This document shows, in pieces, positions 10,770 through 21,093 of a DNA stretch of 64,000 nucleotides (the stretch's first letter is position 1; every line of letters starts with the position of its first letter). Under the pieces are notes generated by a model. The model did no database searches. It was given only the letters and a program-made list of their open reading frames with translations, and was not told the DNA's origin. Origin of the DNA: Lithobates sylvaticus (lineage: Eukaryota; Chordata; Amphibia; Anura; Ranidae); contig CM053033.1 in assembly GCA_028564925.1 (NCBI GenBank), positions 79,120,073 to 79,184,072 on the forward strand. The letters run 5' to 3'. The position numbers and the translations under genes were made by a program.

Positions 10770-11981
10770 TCACTTGCCGACCGCCGCATGTACATTTACG
10801 TTGGCAGAATGGCACGGCTGGGCAAATGGGCGTACAGGTACGTCCCTTTGAAATTGTCGCTGTGTGGTCGTGTGAGCGCCGGCGGCAGCACGCGCGGGAC
10901 CCTGCTGCGAGTTTTGTGAAACCAAAAAGAGGGTCACCACAAGAAAGTGACTAAAAAGTGAGTCTCTCTGATAGACACAACAACTATATCTATAATTAAC
11001 ACTTTATTCAAAGTAGTAGAAAAGTATGGGGTACAACAATTACCAAGAAACACGCCTATGGGCAGGATCAACAAACCACTATCATGGTCATGTGGGTCAT
11101 GTGGGTATAAAATTTAACTGATAGCGAGCTTCGTGAGTAGGATCGCGGGTCCTGTGGACTCGATGTCCGCGAGGATACCCACGATCGTCTCATGGAAAGG
11201 AAGAACGGGGGGATGCTAATGTGAACAAGCATCTCCCCGTTCTGCCTAGTGACACTGTCACTGATCATCCCTGTGATCAGGAGCTATGATCAGTGATGTG
11301 TCACACACAGCCCCTCCCCCTAACAGTTAGAATCACTCCCTAGGACACACTTAACCCCTTCCTAACCAGCTAGTGGTTAACCCCCTCACTGCCAGTGTAA
11401 TTTGTACAGTAATCAGTGCAATTTTATAGCACTGATCGCTGTAAAAATGACAATGGTCCCAAAAATGTGGCAAAATTGTCCGACGTGTCCGCCATAATGT
11501 CACAGTCCCAATAAAAATTTCAGATTGCCACCATTACTAGTAAAAAAAAAAAATGTATAATAAAAATGCCATAAAACAAACCCCTATTTTGTAGACGCTA
11601 TAACTTTTGCGCAAACCAATCAATAAACGCTTATTGCATTTTTTTTACCAAAAATATGTAGAAGAATACGTATCGGCCTAAACTGAGGAAAAAAATAATT
11701 TTTTATATATTTTTGGGGGATATTTATTATAGCAAAAAAGTTAAAAATAGTGTGTTTTTTTCTAAATTGTCGCTCTTTTTTTGTTTATAGCGCAAAAAAT
11801 AAAAACCGCAGAGGTCATCAAATACCACCAAAAGAAAGCTCTATTTGTGGGGAAAAAAAGGACATACATTTTGTTTGGAAGCCACGTCGCACGACCGCAA
11901 AACTGTCAGTTAAAGCGACGCAGTGCCGAATCGCAAATGTGCTCTGGTCTTTGGCCAGCCAAATGGTCCGGGGATAAGTGG
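10770..11981. mobile_element. TTAA element, family CCACTTSCCGRCC, copy 2 with internal insert
   Basis: The left end is TCACTTGCCGACC with a degraded TTAA before it. The right end is GATAAGTGG followed by TTAA (11982-11985). It matches the copies at 3199 and 59095 along both halves. About 190 bp near 10920-11110 has no counterpart in the others and is probably an insertion I cannot classify. No transposase is present. Confidence 0.75.
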
Positions 11982-11985
11982 TTAA

Positions 11986-13187
11986 GTGCAGTATAATTCT
12001 AGGCTAAATCGACCAATGAAATACCCACTGTATATGTTAACAGTTGTATCAACCAAATTATCTTTAGTATCTTCAAAGCAGCATTAAACCGCAAACAAAA
12101 ATATAATACATTACAGCTTACCAATCATTAGATGTAGTGGCTGCATTAGTGTTATTTTAGGCTTTTTTCCCTCTGTTTTCACCTGGTGATATGGCCAGTA
12201 ACCTCCTGTATTAAATTTCCTGCCACTCTGTATGAAGAAGTACAGGGGCACCTTTGGACAGCAGCATTGTCAGTGTGTGTGTGTGGGGGGGGGGGGGGAT
12301 GTTGGATGTACTAGCAGATTTATATACACTAACACACTCCAGCTCACAACTTTCAGGTATACTAGTGGTATTAAAACATTTTCTTTATAAATTTACGATC
12401 ACTACATTGCTGGATAAAAGGGATGTCTGTGTGGTTGTAGGAGCTCTGCTTTAAATATGCAAATTTAAATGAACATTTTTGAGCCTTTGACTGCATGACT
12501 TGGTCACCTGATTCCTGCCTAACAAACGGCTTTATGATATCAGTTGTGAGCCAGTAAACAAGCCTCAGAGCTGTGATGGAAGATGGATTATGCAGTCCCA
12601 GGCTCAATAAACACCAAAATTGTGTATTTTTAGGTGCAGAATTCCAGTTAATTAAAACCCCCTGAAGCTTCCAGCATGGTGCTCATTTTTGTATTTAATT
12701 AAATTCTTGAGTAAAATCATTCAAAGCTCAATCTCACCCTCCTCCTCCTTGTCCTCCTCCTCAGATACATCTGATTTTAGTGTTATTCCCCATTGCTGTA
12801 CAACAATTTGGCCCAGACAATTACTGCAGGTTGGGAAGAATTAGTTCTATTGTTGCCAAGACAACCATTTTATTTAATTCCACCTGCGTTGTCGGCATGT
12901 TCCTGCAGAGACACTTATGTGAATTTAAAAAGCTCCACTAAAAAACAATTGTGTGTGAAACATCCCTGTAATCAGATAGCAAGCTCTAATGCTGGCCACA
13001 CACAGGCCCATTCCCAGGTAATGTCCGCTTCATAAACAACTAACCCCAACAAGGTCACCTACCACCAAAATTTTACATCAGGTCAAAGTGTAGATAGAGA
13101 CTGATGGTGGTAGATTGCATTGATTTCAGTAGTTGTTCGGTCTTTTTTGTGAGTACCTGAAAATTGGTGTGTAGGGGGAGCATAAAG
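11986..13187. other. Unassigned sequence
   Basis: No gene or element end is recognised. A G-run lies near 12285 and a CTCCTCCTC stretch near 12740. The stretch at 13188-13240 has a CCTCGTACACACGC start like the TTA/TAA element families, but it ends abruptly. Confidence 0.5.
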
Positions 13188-13287
13188 CCTCGTACACACG
13201 CTTAGATTTTCAGACGACCGAGCGTCCATCTTTTGTGGCATGCTAGTCTCATGTCAAAAGTGAAGAGGTTACTCACCATACGAAAAT

Positions 13288-14420
13288 TTGGTTATATTTC
13301 ATTGGCAGGAAATTGAGGAAGGAGTCTCTATTTCCTTGATGAATCGCAAAATGGTGGGCCTGGCATTTCTGTTTTGGCTTTCAGTCTCGGCAGACGTCAC
13401 AAAATCTTTTTTAGTCAAAAAAGCTCTGCAGGGTTACAGGAAGGGTAGGTGTGTTCCGGATTCTCGTCGTCCTGTCTCCTTCGAAATGCTGGGAGTACTC
13501 TTGGAGCATTTGCCTAAGGTTTGCTCTTCCTCTTTCGAAGCGGTTCTTTTTAGTTCTGGCCTTTTTCGGTGCCCTCCAAGTGGGTAAACTTGTCAGTCCT
13601 TCTACCCATGTCGGGGGAGGTTTGAGGGCTTCAGACGTCACAGTTCATGGTGACAGGGTTTCTTTGTTTATTCGGAGGTCAAAGACTGATCAAATGGGCA
13701 GAGGGTCTAGAGTCGAGCTCGGATGGGTTCCCGATTCCTCTTCTTGCCCGGTCACTGCCAGGATCGATTGGTTGAAGCTCAGGTCTGACACATGCCGATG
13801 GTTCGGCACTGTCGTGGTTTATCTCAGTTTTTAGGAAGTGCTTATTGTCTACGGGGTTTACTCATACGGACTTCGCTTCTCACTATTTCAGGATTGGGGC
13901 TGCCATGGAGGCTGCTAGATGGGTGATCAGGTTTTGCAGCGCATTGGCCAGCGTTTCAGTATATATGTTCACCCTCATCTCTTATAAGTTTTCTTGTTGT
14001 TCTATTTCCCCTGTGTTCCTGTCTGCCGTTGTTATGGTCAAAGTTGTTACTTTGTTTGTTGCCATCTGTTGTACGTTCTGGTCGTTATGTGTTGCTCGTG
14101 ATACGTACAATTTAATTTTTTTCAGGCAGAGAAAGTTTGGTGTGGATACTCGGTCACTCCTATGTTTTTTGGGATGCCAAGAGGGCTGCAGTCAGACCAG
14201 AGGGCAGGCAGTTGGGGTTTCCAGAGAGTACAGCCAGTGTGAGGTGGATCGGTGTCCGGGGCATGCTGTGGTCCCGGGTGTTGCTGGAAGTCCATCGTTA
14301 TGCCAGATTGGATCGGCCCCTGGACATATTGCTTTTGCATGTTGGGGGTAACGATCTCGGGCTTCGGGCGGTACGGCAATTGATCCGGGACTGCATTTCC
14401 TGCGCTTGAGATCATTTTTC
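13288..14420 (+). pseudogene. Broken tyrosine-recombinase retroelement (Ngaro/DIRS-like)
   Basis: The plus strand holds a tyrosine-recombinase-like part (about 13380-13970) with the recognisable pieces FIRRSKTDQ and FRIGAAMEAAR. It is followed by an SGNH/GDSL-hydrolase-like part (about 14137-14410) with GHSYVFWD and GGNDLGL. A recombinase next to an SGNH-like hydrolase is known from Ngaro-group tyrosine-recombinase retrotransposons of vertebrates. Reverse transcriptase is not seen here, so this is a 3' remnant. A T-rich tract ending in CAG lies just before the hydrolase part and could be an old splice acceptor. The element is broken in several places and is a fossil of moderate age. Confidence 0.7.
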
Positions 14421-14876
14421 CCAGACACCATTTAGGTTTGGTCAGACATTGTAGCCAGATCCGCCTGGCGCCTGGCCTGCTTTTTGGATAAGCTCAATAA
14501 GGCTTGGATGAAAGTAATCAAGGAAATAAGGTAACTAATTGTCCTCGAGTCTGTGTAATTGTCGGTGTAAATCTATTTCTTCAGATTTTGGAGGTAATTG
14601 CTGCTGTGTATTGCCAGCAAATTACAAGCATTTCCTGTTACTTTCCCTATCAATAATGATGACACTGCTACCACTACACCTAACAATAATAACAATAAAC
14701 ATATACTACACTTAAAGACTCATGTGTGAGCCTATACAGAATTATGATTTGCAAACTCTATTCTGTCACTTCTCTACATGAAATAGATGAGCAAGTGTGA
14801 CCTAACAAATACTTCCCATAATGCGCTGGGATCCTTCCCTGCTCCTACATGCAGAGGAAATTTGAAAGTATGGTGA
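14421..14876. other. Unassigned sequence
   Basis: The first part may be the decayed tail of the recombinase element. The rest shows nothing I recognise. Confidence 0.4.
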
Positions 14877-15235
14877 CATACCTCCCCAACATTTTGAGAT
14901 GGGAATGAGGGACACCTACTAGCAAATGTATGTAGGCATAGGCCACGCCCCCTGTCTAGCCCTCTTAAGGGAGAATTGACCACCAAAAAAGGTTAATTAA
15001 ATCCACAAGGGCTTTTTTTTTTTACAACTACTATTCCTTTATATTGGCTTTTAAAATTTACAAATGCAGCAATTTAGAAATCGGATGTGAAAGGTTTAGC
15101 AATGGGAAACACTTTTTCAAAGATAAAAAGTGCATTATATATACATCTATATAGATCAGACCAAAATGAGGAGAAAAGAGCGACATTACTCGAAATCAGG
15201 GACAATGCCTCAAAATCAGGGACAGTTGGGAGCTA
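14877..15235. mobile_element. Mutator-like MITE, ATACCTCCCAAC family, copy 1
   Basis: The ends are ATACCTCCCCAAC and GTTGGGAGCTA. The flanking 9-mers TATGGTGAC and TGTGGTGAT differ at two positions, consistent with an old 9-bp target duplication. The right part repeats AAATCAGGGACA. A second, better preserved copy is at 62223-62566. The duplication length suggests the Mutator superfamily. No coding capacity. Confidence 0.7.
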
Positions 15236-15449
15236 TGTGGTGATGCAGGAATTAAATTCCAGTTGCCAGATCATCACACAAAAAGAAGGCAAAAATTTGT
15301 ATTTATTATACAGTACTTCCAGATTTTTACCCTTATATTTCCCGTCAGACAAGGTTCTGTGCTTCCCTCTAGTGGTTATTGGTAGGTATGAGCTTGCTGA
15401 CAGCTCTCACAAATACTGAGGTCAGACATGATTTGGGAGCCTGATTTTA

Positions 15450-15725
15450 TATTCATTTATATATAGCTCTGACATATTTTATAGCAGTCTACTGAAAACA
15501 TTTCACATTGGTTTCTGCACCAAGGGAGCTTACACTCTAGATGTATAGCTTACTATAAATTGCTCCAACATTGCGCCATTCACTTTGGTCTCTGCTTCAG
15601 AACAACTTATATTCTAATATTCCCCTTATTGTCCCACTGACATATTCCACAGGGCTGTCCAGAGAACATTGAACAATTCATATTAGTCTCTGCACCAGAG
15701 GAGCTTACACTCTAATGTTCCTTAT
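15450..15725. repeat. Degenerate tandem repeat of about 110-120 bp
   Basis: The phrase GCACCAAGGGAGCTTACACT near 15520 recurs near 15700 as GCACCAGAGGAGCTTACACT, with a poorer unit between. Related phrases (GTGCAGAGACTGATGG) occur at 42785. This is a dispersed repeat I cannot name. Confidence 0.5.
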
Positions 15726-15925
15726 TCATTAAAGGCCAGTTCACACCAGCAGGTGGGCATTATGCTCCATATAATGTGCTTCACTGGTGTGCATCAGATA
15801 GGGGCACTGCACTGTGTTGTTACAATTAATTTGTTACAATATTTTGTAACAGTAATAGTTTGTAATAGTTTCTATGTTTAAAGTGATTGTAAAGCTTATA
15901 GTTTTTTACCTTATGTATGCATTAA

Positions 15926-16495
15926 AGCGGTTCTGCACACATTTCATTTAGTAAATCTCTTTGCCTTCCAAATCAGGCAAAGAGTACTAAATGAAATGTG
16001 TTTTTTTTTTCACTTACCTTGTAATCGCTGACTTCCTGTCCTCTGTCTCTGCGGCAGTGGGCGGGGTCTCTGCGTCGATCGTCGTCACGCCGCACTGTCT
16101 CTTGGGATCTGGTGTCATTGATCCCAGGAGACAGTGCGGACATCTTCCGAAATCTCGCGAGATTTCGGTCACATCTTCCGAAATCTCGCGAGATTTCGGT
16201 CACATCTTCTTCTTGTGACCGAAATCTCCCGAGATTTTGGAAGATGTCCGCACTGTCTCCTGGGATCAATGACACCAGATCCCAAGAGACAGTGCGGCGT
16301 GACGACGATCGGGTTTCACATGCCCACAGGCAAGATGGCCCCCAGCAGGACAGATTTTTTTAAATTATTTTAAATGACGAAAACCGGCAGCAGAGAGGCA
16401 CAGAAATGGGACACGTGAGTACCTGATTTACATAAGTCATAATCTACTGCACTGCACTAAAGATAGGAAAACACTACAGACAGTGCAGAACCGCT
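15926..16495. mobile_element. TTAA element AGCGGTTCTGCAC, nested
   Basis: The 570-bp insert has matching ends AGCGGTTCTGCAC and GTGCAGAACCGCT, flanked by TTAA at 15922-15925 and 16496-16499. It lies inside the AGTGATTGTAAAG element. Its middle is a long hairpin (16076-16311). TTAA targeting suggests piggyBac-like mobilisation. Confidence 0.85.
16076..16311. repeat. 236-bp inverted repeat (hairpin)
   Basis: Arms of about 100 bp run from CGATCGTCGTCACG to CGTGACGACGATCG. The left arm carries a tandem duplication of a 31-bp unit (CGAAATCTCGCGAGATTTCG core), so it is longer than the right arm. TCTCGCGAGA-type palindromes occur within it. Confidence 0.9.
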
Positions 16496-16858
16496 TTAAG
16501 GTAAAAAACCTTCTGTGCTGCATGCCTCACCCCCCTTATACTTACCTGAGTCCGATCTCGATCCATGCCGTGCATGAGAGCAGCGGCTCTCCCGACTCTG
16601 TCCCTCCTTACTGCGCAGATTAATAGCAGTGGTAGTCATTGGCTCCCGCTGCTGTCAATCAAATTCTGTGAACAGAGACAAGGTGGCTCAGGAGTGAGTC
16701 TGCATGAGTCTCCCCATAGGAAGCACCTTCCTATGGGGGCATTCTTCGAAGAGGAAGTGCCCAGAGCACCGGTGGGGGATACGAGAAGAGGAGGATCGGG
16801 GCTGCTCTGTGCAAAACCACTGCACAGAGCAGGTAAATATAACATGTTTTTATTATTT

Positions 16859-17100
16859 TAACCACTTGGCCTCCATAAGATTTTACCCCCTTCATGACCA
16901 GAGCATTTTTTGCTATTTGGCACTGTGCTACTTCAACTGGTAGTTGCGCAGTCATACAACTCTGGCCAGAGACCATGTTTTGGAGTAATCGCCCACAACA
17001 TATATAGACCCTGATATTCAAGCTTTACATCAGATGTTTTACATTATCTACTTCCAGACATACCTACTCTTATTGAGCTGAATACAGCTAAATTTCCGTA
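16859..17100. mobile_element. TTAA element CCACTTGGCCTCC fragment
   Basis: TTAA is followed by CCACTTGGCCTCCATAAG and ACCCCCTTCATGACCAG, as in the element at 61099. Only the left side is clear. The right boundary is uncertain. Confidence 0.55.
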
Positions 17101-17353
17101 TACGTATTGGTTATTATTATTTTTACCTGAAGTACAGTATACCCGCTTCTGTTGAGCTGTGTGTGGCTAAATTACTCCAATATCTGCTGGTTACATTTCC
17201 TTCTCCTCTGGTTTTATTTTGATTTATGATTAAGCTCCTATCTCTTGTGCTATCTATGGATATTTGGGCATTTAGATGGTCTTTAGCGATGCTATAAGAT
17301 GCTCGATCTCCTGCTGATATTTTAATCTACTACTATTTCTGTCTACCAGAACA

Positions 17354-17374
17354 CCCTGAAGAAGACTCTACAAG
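17354..17374 (+). repeat. CCCTGAAGA motif, left half (split by hAT)
   Basis: CCCTGAAGAAGACTC stands just before the hAT element at 17375, and TTGAAATGCATAGG follows the element at 21094. Without the element, the sequence matches the recurrent CCTGANGA...GAAACGCG motif. An AATAAAATC signal follows near 21206. Confidence 0.55.
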
Positions 17375-17560
17375 CAGGGCCGGACTGGGAATAAAAACAG
17401 CCCTGGAAATAATTCCATACCAGCCCCATAGCATTATTATACCAGCCCAACATCATAAGGTCATTATTTTCTTGTTCATAAAAAGGGAAAACCATGCATT
17501 TTAAAGCACATTTGAAGAGCATTTATATATAGATAAGACAGATATGAAAGCACATAGGGC

Positions 17561-17562
<2 letters not shown>

Positions 17563-17598
<36 letters not shown>

Positions 17599-17599
17599 A
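17563..17599. repeat. (TA)n microsatellite
   Basis: A TATATA run of about 35 bp inside the hAT-like element. Confidence 0.95.
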
Positions 17600-18039
17600 A
17601 ACAGCAAATTCTAGTTGAAATTGGTAAAAGTGGAGCAATCATCAAGGGGGACACCTGGGACTTGGGAATGTGGGGGGACTCTGGTGACCAGAGATCACCT
17701 TCCGCAGAAATAATACATTAAGGTAAGGGGGTGGGTTACTGATATAAGGGGGAAACCTTTATATCAGTGCCCCTTACATTATTGTATTCACTCCCCCCTT
17801 TTATCAATGACCCCCCCCCCTCAGACTGGCCTGGCAGCGCTGTCACTGACCTCCTCTCAGGTGCACCAAGCAGGGCTCAGTTATTTGGCTCCAGCTTAGT
17901 GGCTCTGGTTTTTTCCTATAGTCTCCTCTCCACAGTCCACACACATCTGACTTCTCCCATGACCCCCATCCCGGCGCACTCACACTCTTGACTCCTCTCC
18001 AGACTCCCTCAGAGACTTCAGACATGATATAAGACAAGA

Positions 18040-18435
18040 GATGGTCAGAGGTTGTGGACATGATAAAAGAGATGGTTAGAGGCTGCGGGCATGGTACAGG
18101 AGATGGTCAGAGGCTGCAAACATGATACAGGAGATGTCAGCGGCTGTGGTCATGGTTCAGGAGATGTCAGAAGCTGTGGGCATGGTACAGGAGATGTCAA
18201 GATGTCAGAGGCTGCGGGCATGGTATAGGAGATGACAGAGACTGCAGGCATGGTACAGGAGATGTCAGAGACTGCGGGCATGGTACAGGAGATGTCAGAG
18301 GCTGTGGGCATGGTACTGGAGATGTCAGAGGCTGCGGGCATGGTACAGGAGATGGTTAGAGACTGAGGACATGATACTAAAGAAGGTAAGAGAATGTAGA
18401 CATAATACAGGAGATGGTCAGAGACTGCAGACATG
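18040..18435. repeat. 30-bp minisatellite
   Basis: Units of the type GAGATGTCAGAGGCTGCGGG plus CATGGTACAG, about 13 copies with variation. It lies directly left of the 24-bp array. Confidence 0.9.
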
Positions 18436-18445
18436 ATACAAGAGA

Positions 18446-19225
18446 TCAATGCAGCCTCACCAATGCCCATAAAATGCAGCCTCACTGTGCCCGTCCATGC
18501 AGCCTCACTGTGCCCATCAATGCAGCCTTTGTGCCAGTCCATGCAGCCTCACTGTGCCCATCCATGCAGCCTCACTGTGCCCATCAATGTAGCTTCACTG
18601 TACCCATCAATGCAGCCTCACTGCCCATCAATGCAGTCTCACTGTGCCTGTCCATGCTGCCTCACTGTGCCCGTCCATGCAGCCTCACTGTGCCCATCAA
18701 TGCAGCCTCACTGTACCCATCAATGCAGCCTCGCTGCCCATCAATGCAGCCTCACTGTGCCCCTCCATGCAGCCTCACTGTGCCCATCCATGCAGCCTCA
18801 CTGTACCCAACAATGCAGCCTCAGTGTATCCATCAATGCAGCCTCATTGTGCCCATCCATGCAGCCTCATTGTGCCCATCCATGCAGCCTCACTGTGCCC
18901 ATCCATACAGCCTCACTGACTGTGCCTGTCCATGCAGCCTCACTGACTGTGCCTGTCCATGCAGCCTCACTGACTGTGCCCATCCATGCAGACTCACTGT
19001 GCCCGTCCATGCAGCCTAACTGACTGTGCCCATCAATGCAGCCTAACTGACTGGGCCATCCATGCAGCCTCACTGTGCCCATCCATTCAGCCTCACTGAC
19101 TGCCCATCAATGCAGCCTCACTGACTGTGTCTGTCCATGCAGCCTCACTTACTGTGCCTATCCATGCAGTCTCACTGTGCCCGTTCATGCAGCCTCAATG
19201 ACTGTGCCCATCCATGCAGCCTTGA
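18446..19225. repeat. 24-bp minisatellite
   Basis: Units of GCAGCCTCACTGTGCCCAT plus CCAT or CAAT, more than 30 copies. Later units gain an extra GACTGTGCC segment. The length divisible by three keeps long frames open, which I do not consider genes. Confidence 0.95.
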
Positions 19226-19424
19226 TAGATAATTGGATGAAATATAGGATGGGAACTCACATCTGTGAGCAGTGGCGTAACTAGAAATCACAGGGCCCCA
19301 TAGCAAAATGTTGTATAGCCCCCCCCCCCAAAAAAATGGCGGGGCTTAAATTAAATAGTGGGCGTGGCTTAAAGGGCGTGGCTCGAAGGGGGTGTGGTTC
19401 GAGTCTGAGATGAATAATGGATGG

Positions 19425-19480
19425 CGGAAGGAAGGAAGGAAAGAAGGAAAGAAAGAAAGGGAGGGAAGGAGAGAGAAGGA
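19425..19480. repeat. GGAA-type purine microsatellite
   Basis: Units of GGAA/GAAA, about 50 bp. Confidence 0.9.
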
Positions 19481-19499
19481 TTGGAGGGACAACAGGCCT

Positions 19500-19885
19500 C
19501 ACCTGTGCCCACTTGTGCCCAATGCAGCAAGTCCAGTGCCCAATACAGCCTCACCTGTGCCCACTTGTGCCCAATGCAGCGTGGCCTGTGCCCAATGCAG
19601 TGTGTCCAGTGCCCAATACAGCCTCACCTGTGCCCAATGCAGCCTCACCTGGGCCCAATGCAGTGTGGCCTGTGCCCAATGCAGTGTGGCCTGTGCCCAA
19701 TGCAGTGTGGCCTGTGCCCAATGCAGCGTGACCTGCCTGTGCCCAATGCAGCGTGACCTGCCTGTGCCCAATGCAGCCTCACCTGTGCCCAATGGCGCCT
19801 GCCTGTGCCCAATACAGCCTCACCTGTGCCCAATACTGCCTCACCTGTGCCCACCTGTGCCCAATGCAGCATGACCCTTGCACGA
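19500..19885. repeat. 21-bp minisatellite
   Basis: Units of CCCAATGCAGCCTCACCTGT plus G, with variants carrying GTGGCC or GTGACC. The core resembles the 24-bp array at 18446. Confidence 0.93.
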
Positions 19886-19918
19886 TGTAGCCTCACCTGT
19901 GCAGTGGAAGAGGCGTGT

Positions 19919-20408
19919 CAGTGGCGGAACTACCGGGGAGGATGAGGAATGCATACTGCAACCCTCAAATGGCAGCATCGCCCACACGGTTCCCCAGCCA
20001 GGGGAAGTGAGGAGAGGAAGAGGCAAGCTGTCCGTACGAGCAGAGAGCTATTATAACTTTCATTTGAATTTCCTGTGTTCCTGGGGCTCACCGTCACATA
20101 GCCCCACCTCTTGGCCCGGCACCTTTGATGACGTCACACGTCCCACACTGGACCGGTGTTCTGTCTATTAAAGGTGCCGGGCCAAGAGGTGGGGCTAGGT
20201 GACGATGAGCCCCTGGAACACAGGAAATTCAAATGAAAGCTATTACAGCTCTCTGCTCGTATGGACAGCTTGCCTCTTCCTCTCCTCACTTCCCCTGGCT
20301 GGGGGACCATGCGGGCGATGCTCCCCCCCCCCCCCCCCGCAGTATGCATTCCTCATCCTCCCCACGGGGTCCCACTCGTGGGTCGCTATGGCGGTAGTTC
20401 CGTCACTG
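19919..20408. repeat. 490-bp foldback
   Basis: CAGTGGCGGAACTACCG at the left pairs with CGGTAGTTCCGTCACTG at the right. Arms of about 200 bp enclose a short centre around 20145. The right arm forms the right end of the hAT-like element. Poly-C runs interrupt the right arm. Confidence 0.88.
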
Positions 20409-20410
20409 TC

Positions 20411-20886
20411 TGTAAGGTTGCTGAGCTTTCTAATGTGGGATCAGACAGCATGGAGTTAAAGCCTGCAGGGAAGCCTGTCAGGGGTGGGCTCAGCCCTTCC
20501 TTCTCAGAGCTGGCTGCTCAGCTGTCGGGTAATTGCCAGCTCCTATCTCTCCACAGTTACTCAGCTGTTGATGATACCCTACTCGTCAGTCCTGCCTACT
20601 TAAGCCATTCAGCCCAATGGATCTCTGCCTTCACCTTGGTCAACATCACAAGAGACTATCTCCTTTTTTTCCTGTTTAAAGACTTGCTTTGCTGACATCC
20701 CTTCTGGCTCCAGATCCTGCTTGCTGTTCCACTACATTGATCCCTGACTTCTGGATTGGCTGACTATCTGTTCCGGTTACTGAACTTTGACTATGTTTTG
20801 ACTACGTTTGTTCTTTTTACTTTTATTATTAAACAAGTGTGATTTAACTATATTTCTGTGTCGGTCTGATTTCATGGTTTCTGACA
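20411..20886 (+). mobile_element. LTR-like fossil, copy 2
   Basis: A sequence of about 476 bp ending in TTTCTGACA, shared with 1868-2732 on the other strand. An ATTAAA-type signal lies near 20830. It could be a solo LTR, perhaps Gypsy-like. No coding part is attached. The hAT-like element at 19270 sits at its left edge. A fossil, degraded at the left edge. Confidence 0.35.
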
Positions 20887-21093
20887 GGTGGGACTTTTGT
20901 CAGAGCGGCCAAACATTTCAGACTCCGCCCCGAGACACATCTGTCTCATGCTGTGTGTGTGACATGAACACAAGAGAGGAGGAGGAGGGAGGCAGGAGAG
21001 CACTGCAGCCACAGCTCAAAGCGGCCCCAGGGCAGGCAGCCTACCAGGAAATGTCCTGGTATCCCAGTAGGCCAGTCCAGCCCTGTCTACAAG

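Larger units (their letters stand above)
15882..16858. mobile_element. TTAA element AGTGATTGTAAAG, interrupted
   Basis: It begins AGTGATTGTAAAGC after TTAA (15878-15881). The relatives at 61706-62071 (reverse) and 46868-51225 start the same way. It is split by a second TTAA element (15926-16495). The right part holds CTTACCTGAGTCCGATCTC and ends, without its own terminus, where the CCACTTGGCC element begins. Non-coding. Confidence 0.65.
19270..20408. mobile_element. hAT-like element CAGTGGCGTAACTAG
   Basis: The left end is CAGTGGCGTAACTAG and the right end reads TAGTTCCGTCACTG. The flanking 8-mers TCTGTGAG (19262-19269) and TCTGTAAG (20409-20416) differ at one position. It contains a GGAA-rich microsatellite, a 21-bp minisatellite and a large foldback on the right. 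It is inserted at the edge of the LTR-like fossil. Non-autonomous. Confidence 0.8.
17375..21085. mobile_element. hAT-like element CAGGGCCGGACTGG, copy 2 (3.7 kb)
   Basis: It has the same family ends as 5207-7235: CAGGGCCGGACTGG at the left and CCAGTCCAGCCCTG at the right. The 8-bp target duplication TCTACAAG is perfect (17367-17374 and 21086-21093). It carries a 30-bp and a 24-bp minisatellite, a further hAT-like insert (19270-20408) and an LTR-like fossil. Its minisatellite runs in the opposite orientation to that of copy 1. No transposase is recognised. Confidence 0.9.

Noticed and set aside
11750-11977. Similar short peptides at 11750-11977 and 59855-60100 that could suggest a conserved small protein
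   Set aside because: Both fall in the same conserved block of a non-coding TTAA element; the similarity reflects common descent of the element and neither has an initiation or splice context.
13188-13260. Another full PIF/Harbinger-like element
   Set aside because: Only a CCTCGTACACACGC start is seen, with no partner end and no target duplication.
18414-19023. Open frames of about 200 residues in two plus-strand frames
   Set aside because: They are products of the 24-bp array; both frames give similar Ser/Pro/His-rich repeats. No start context or exon signal supports them.
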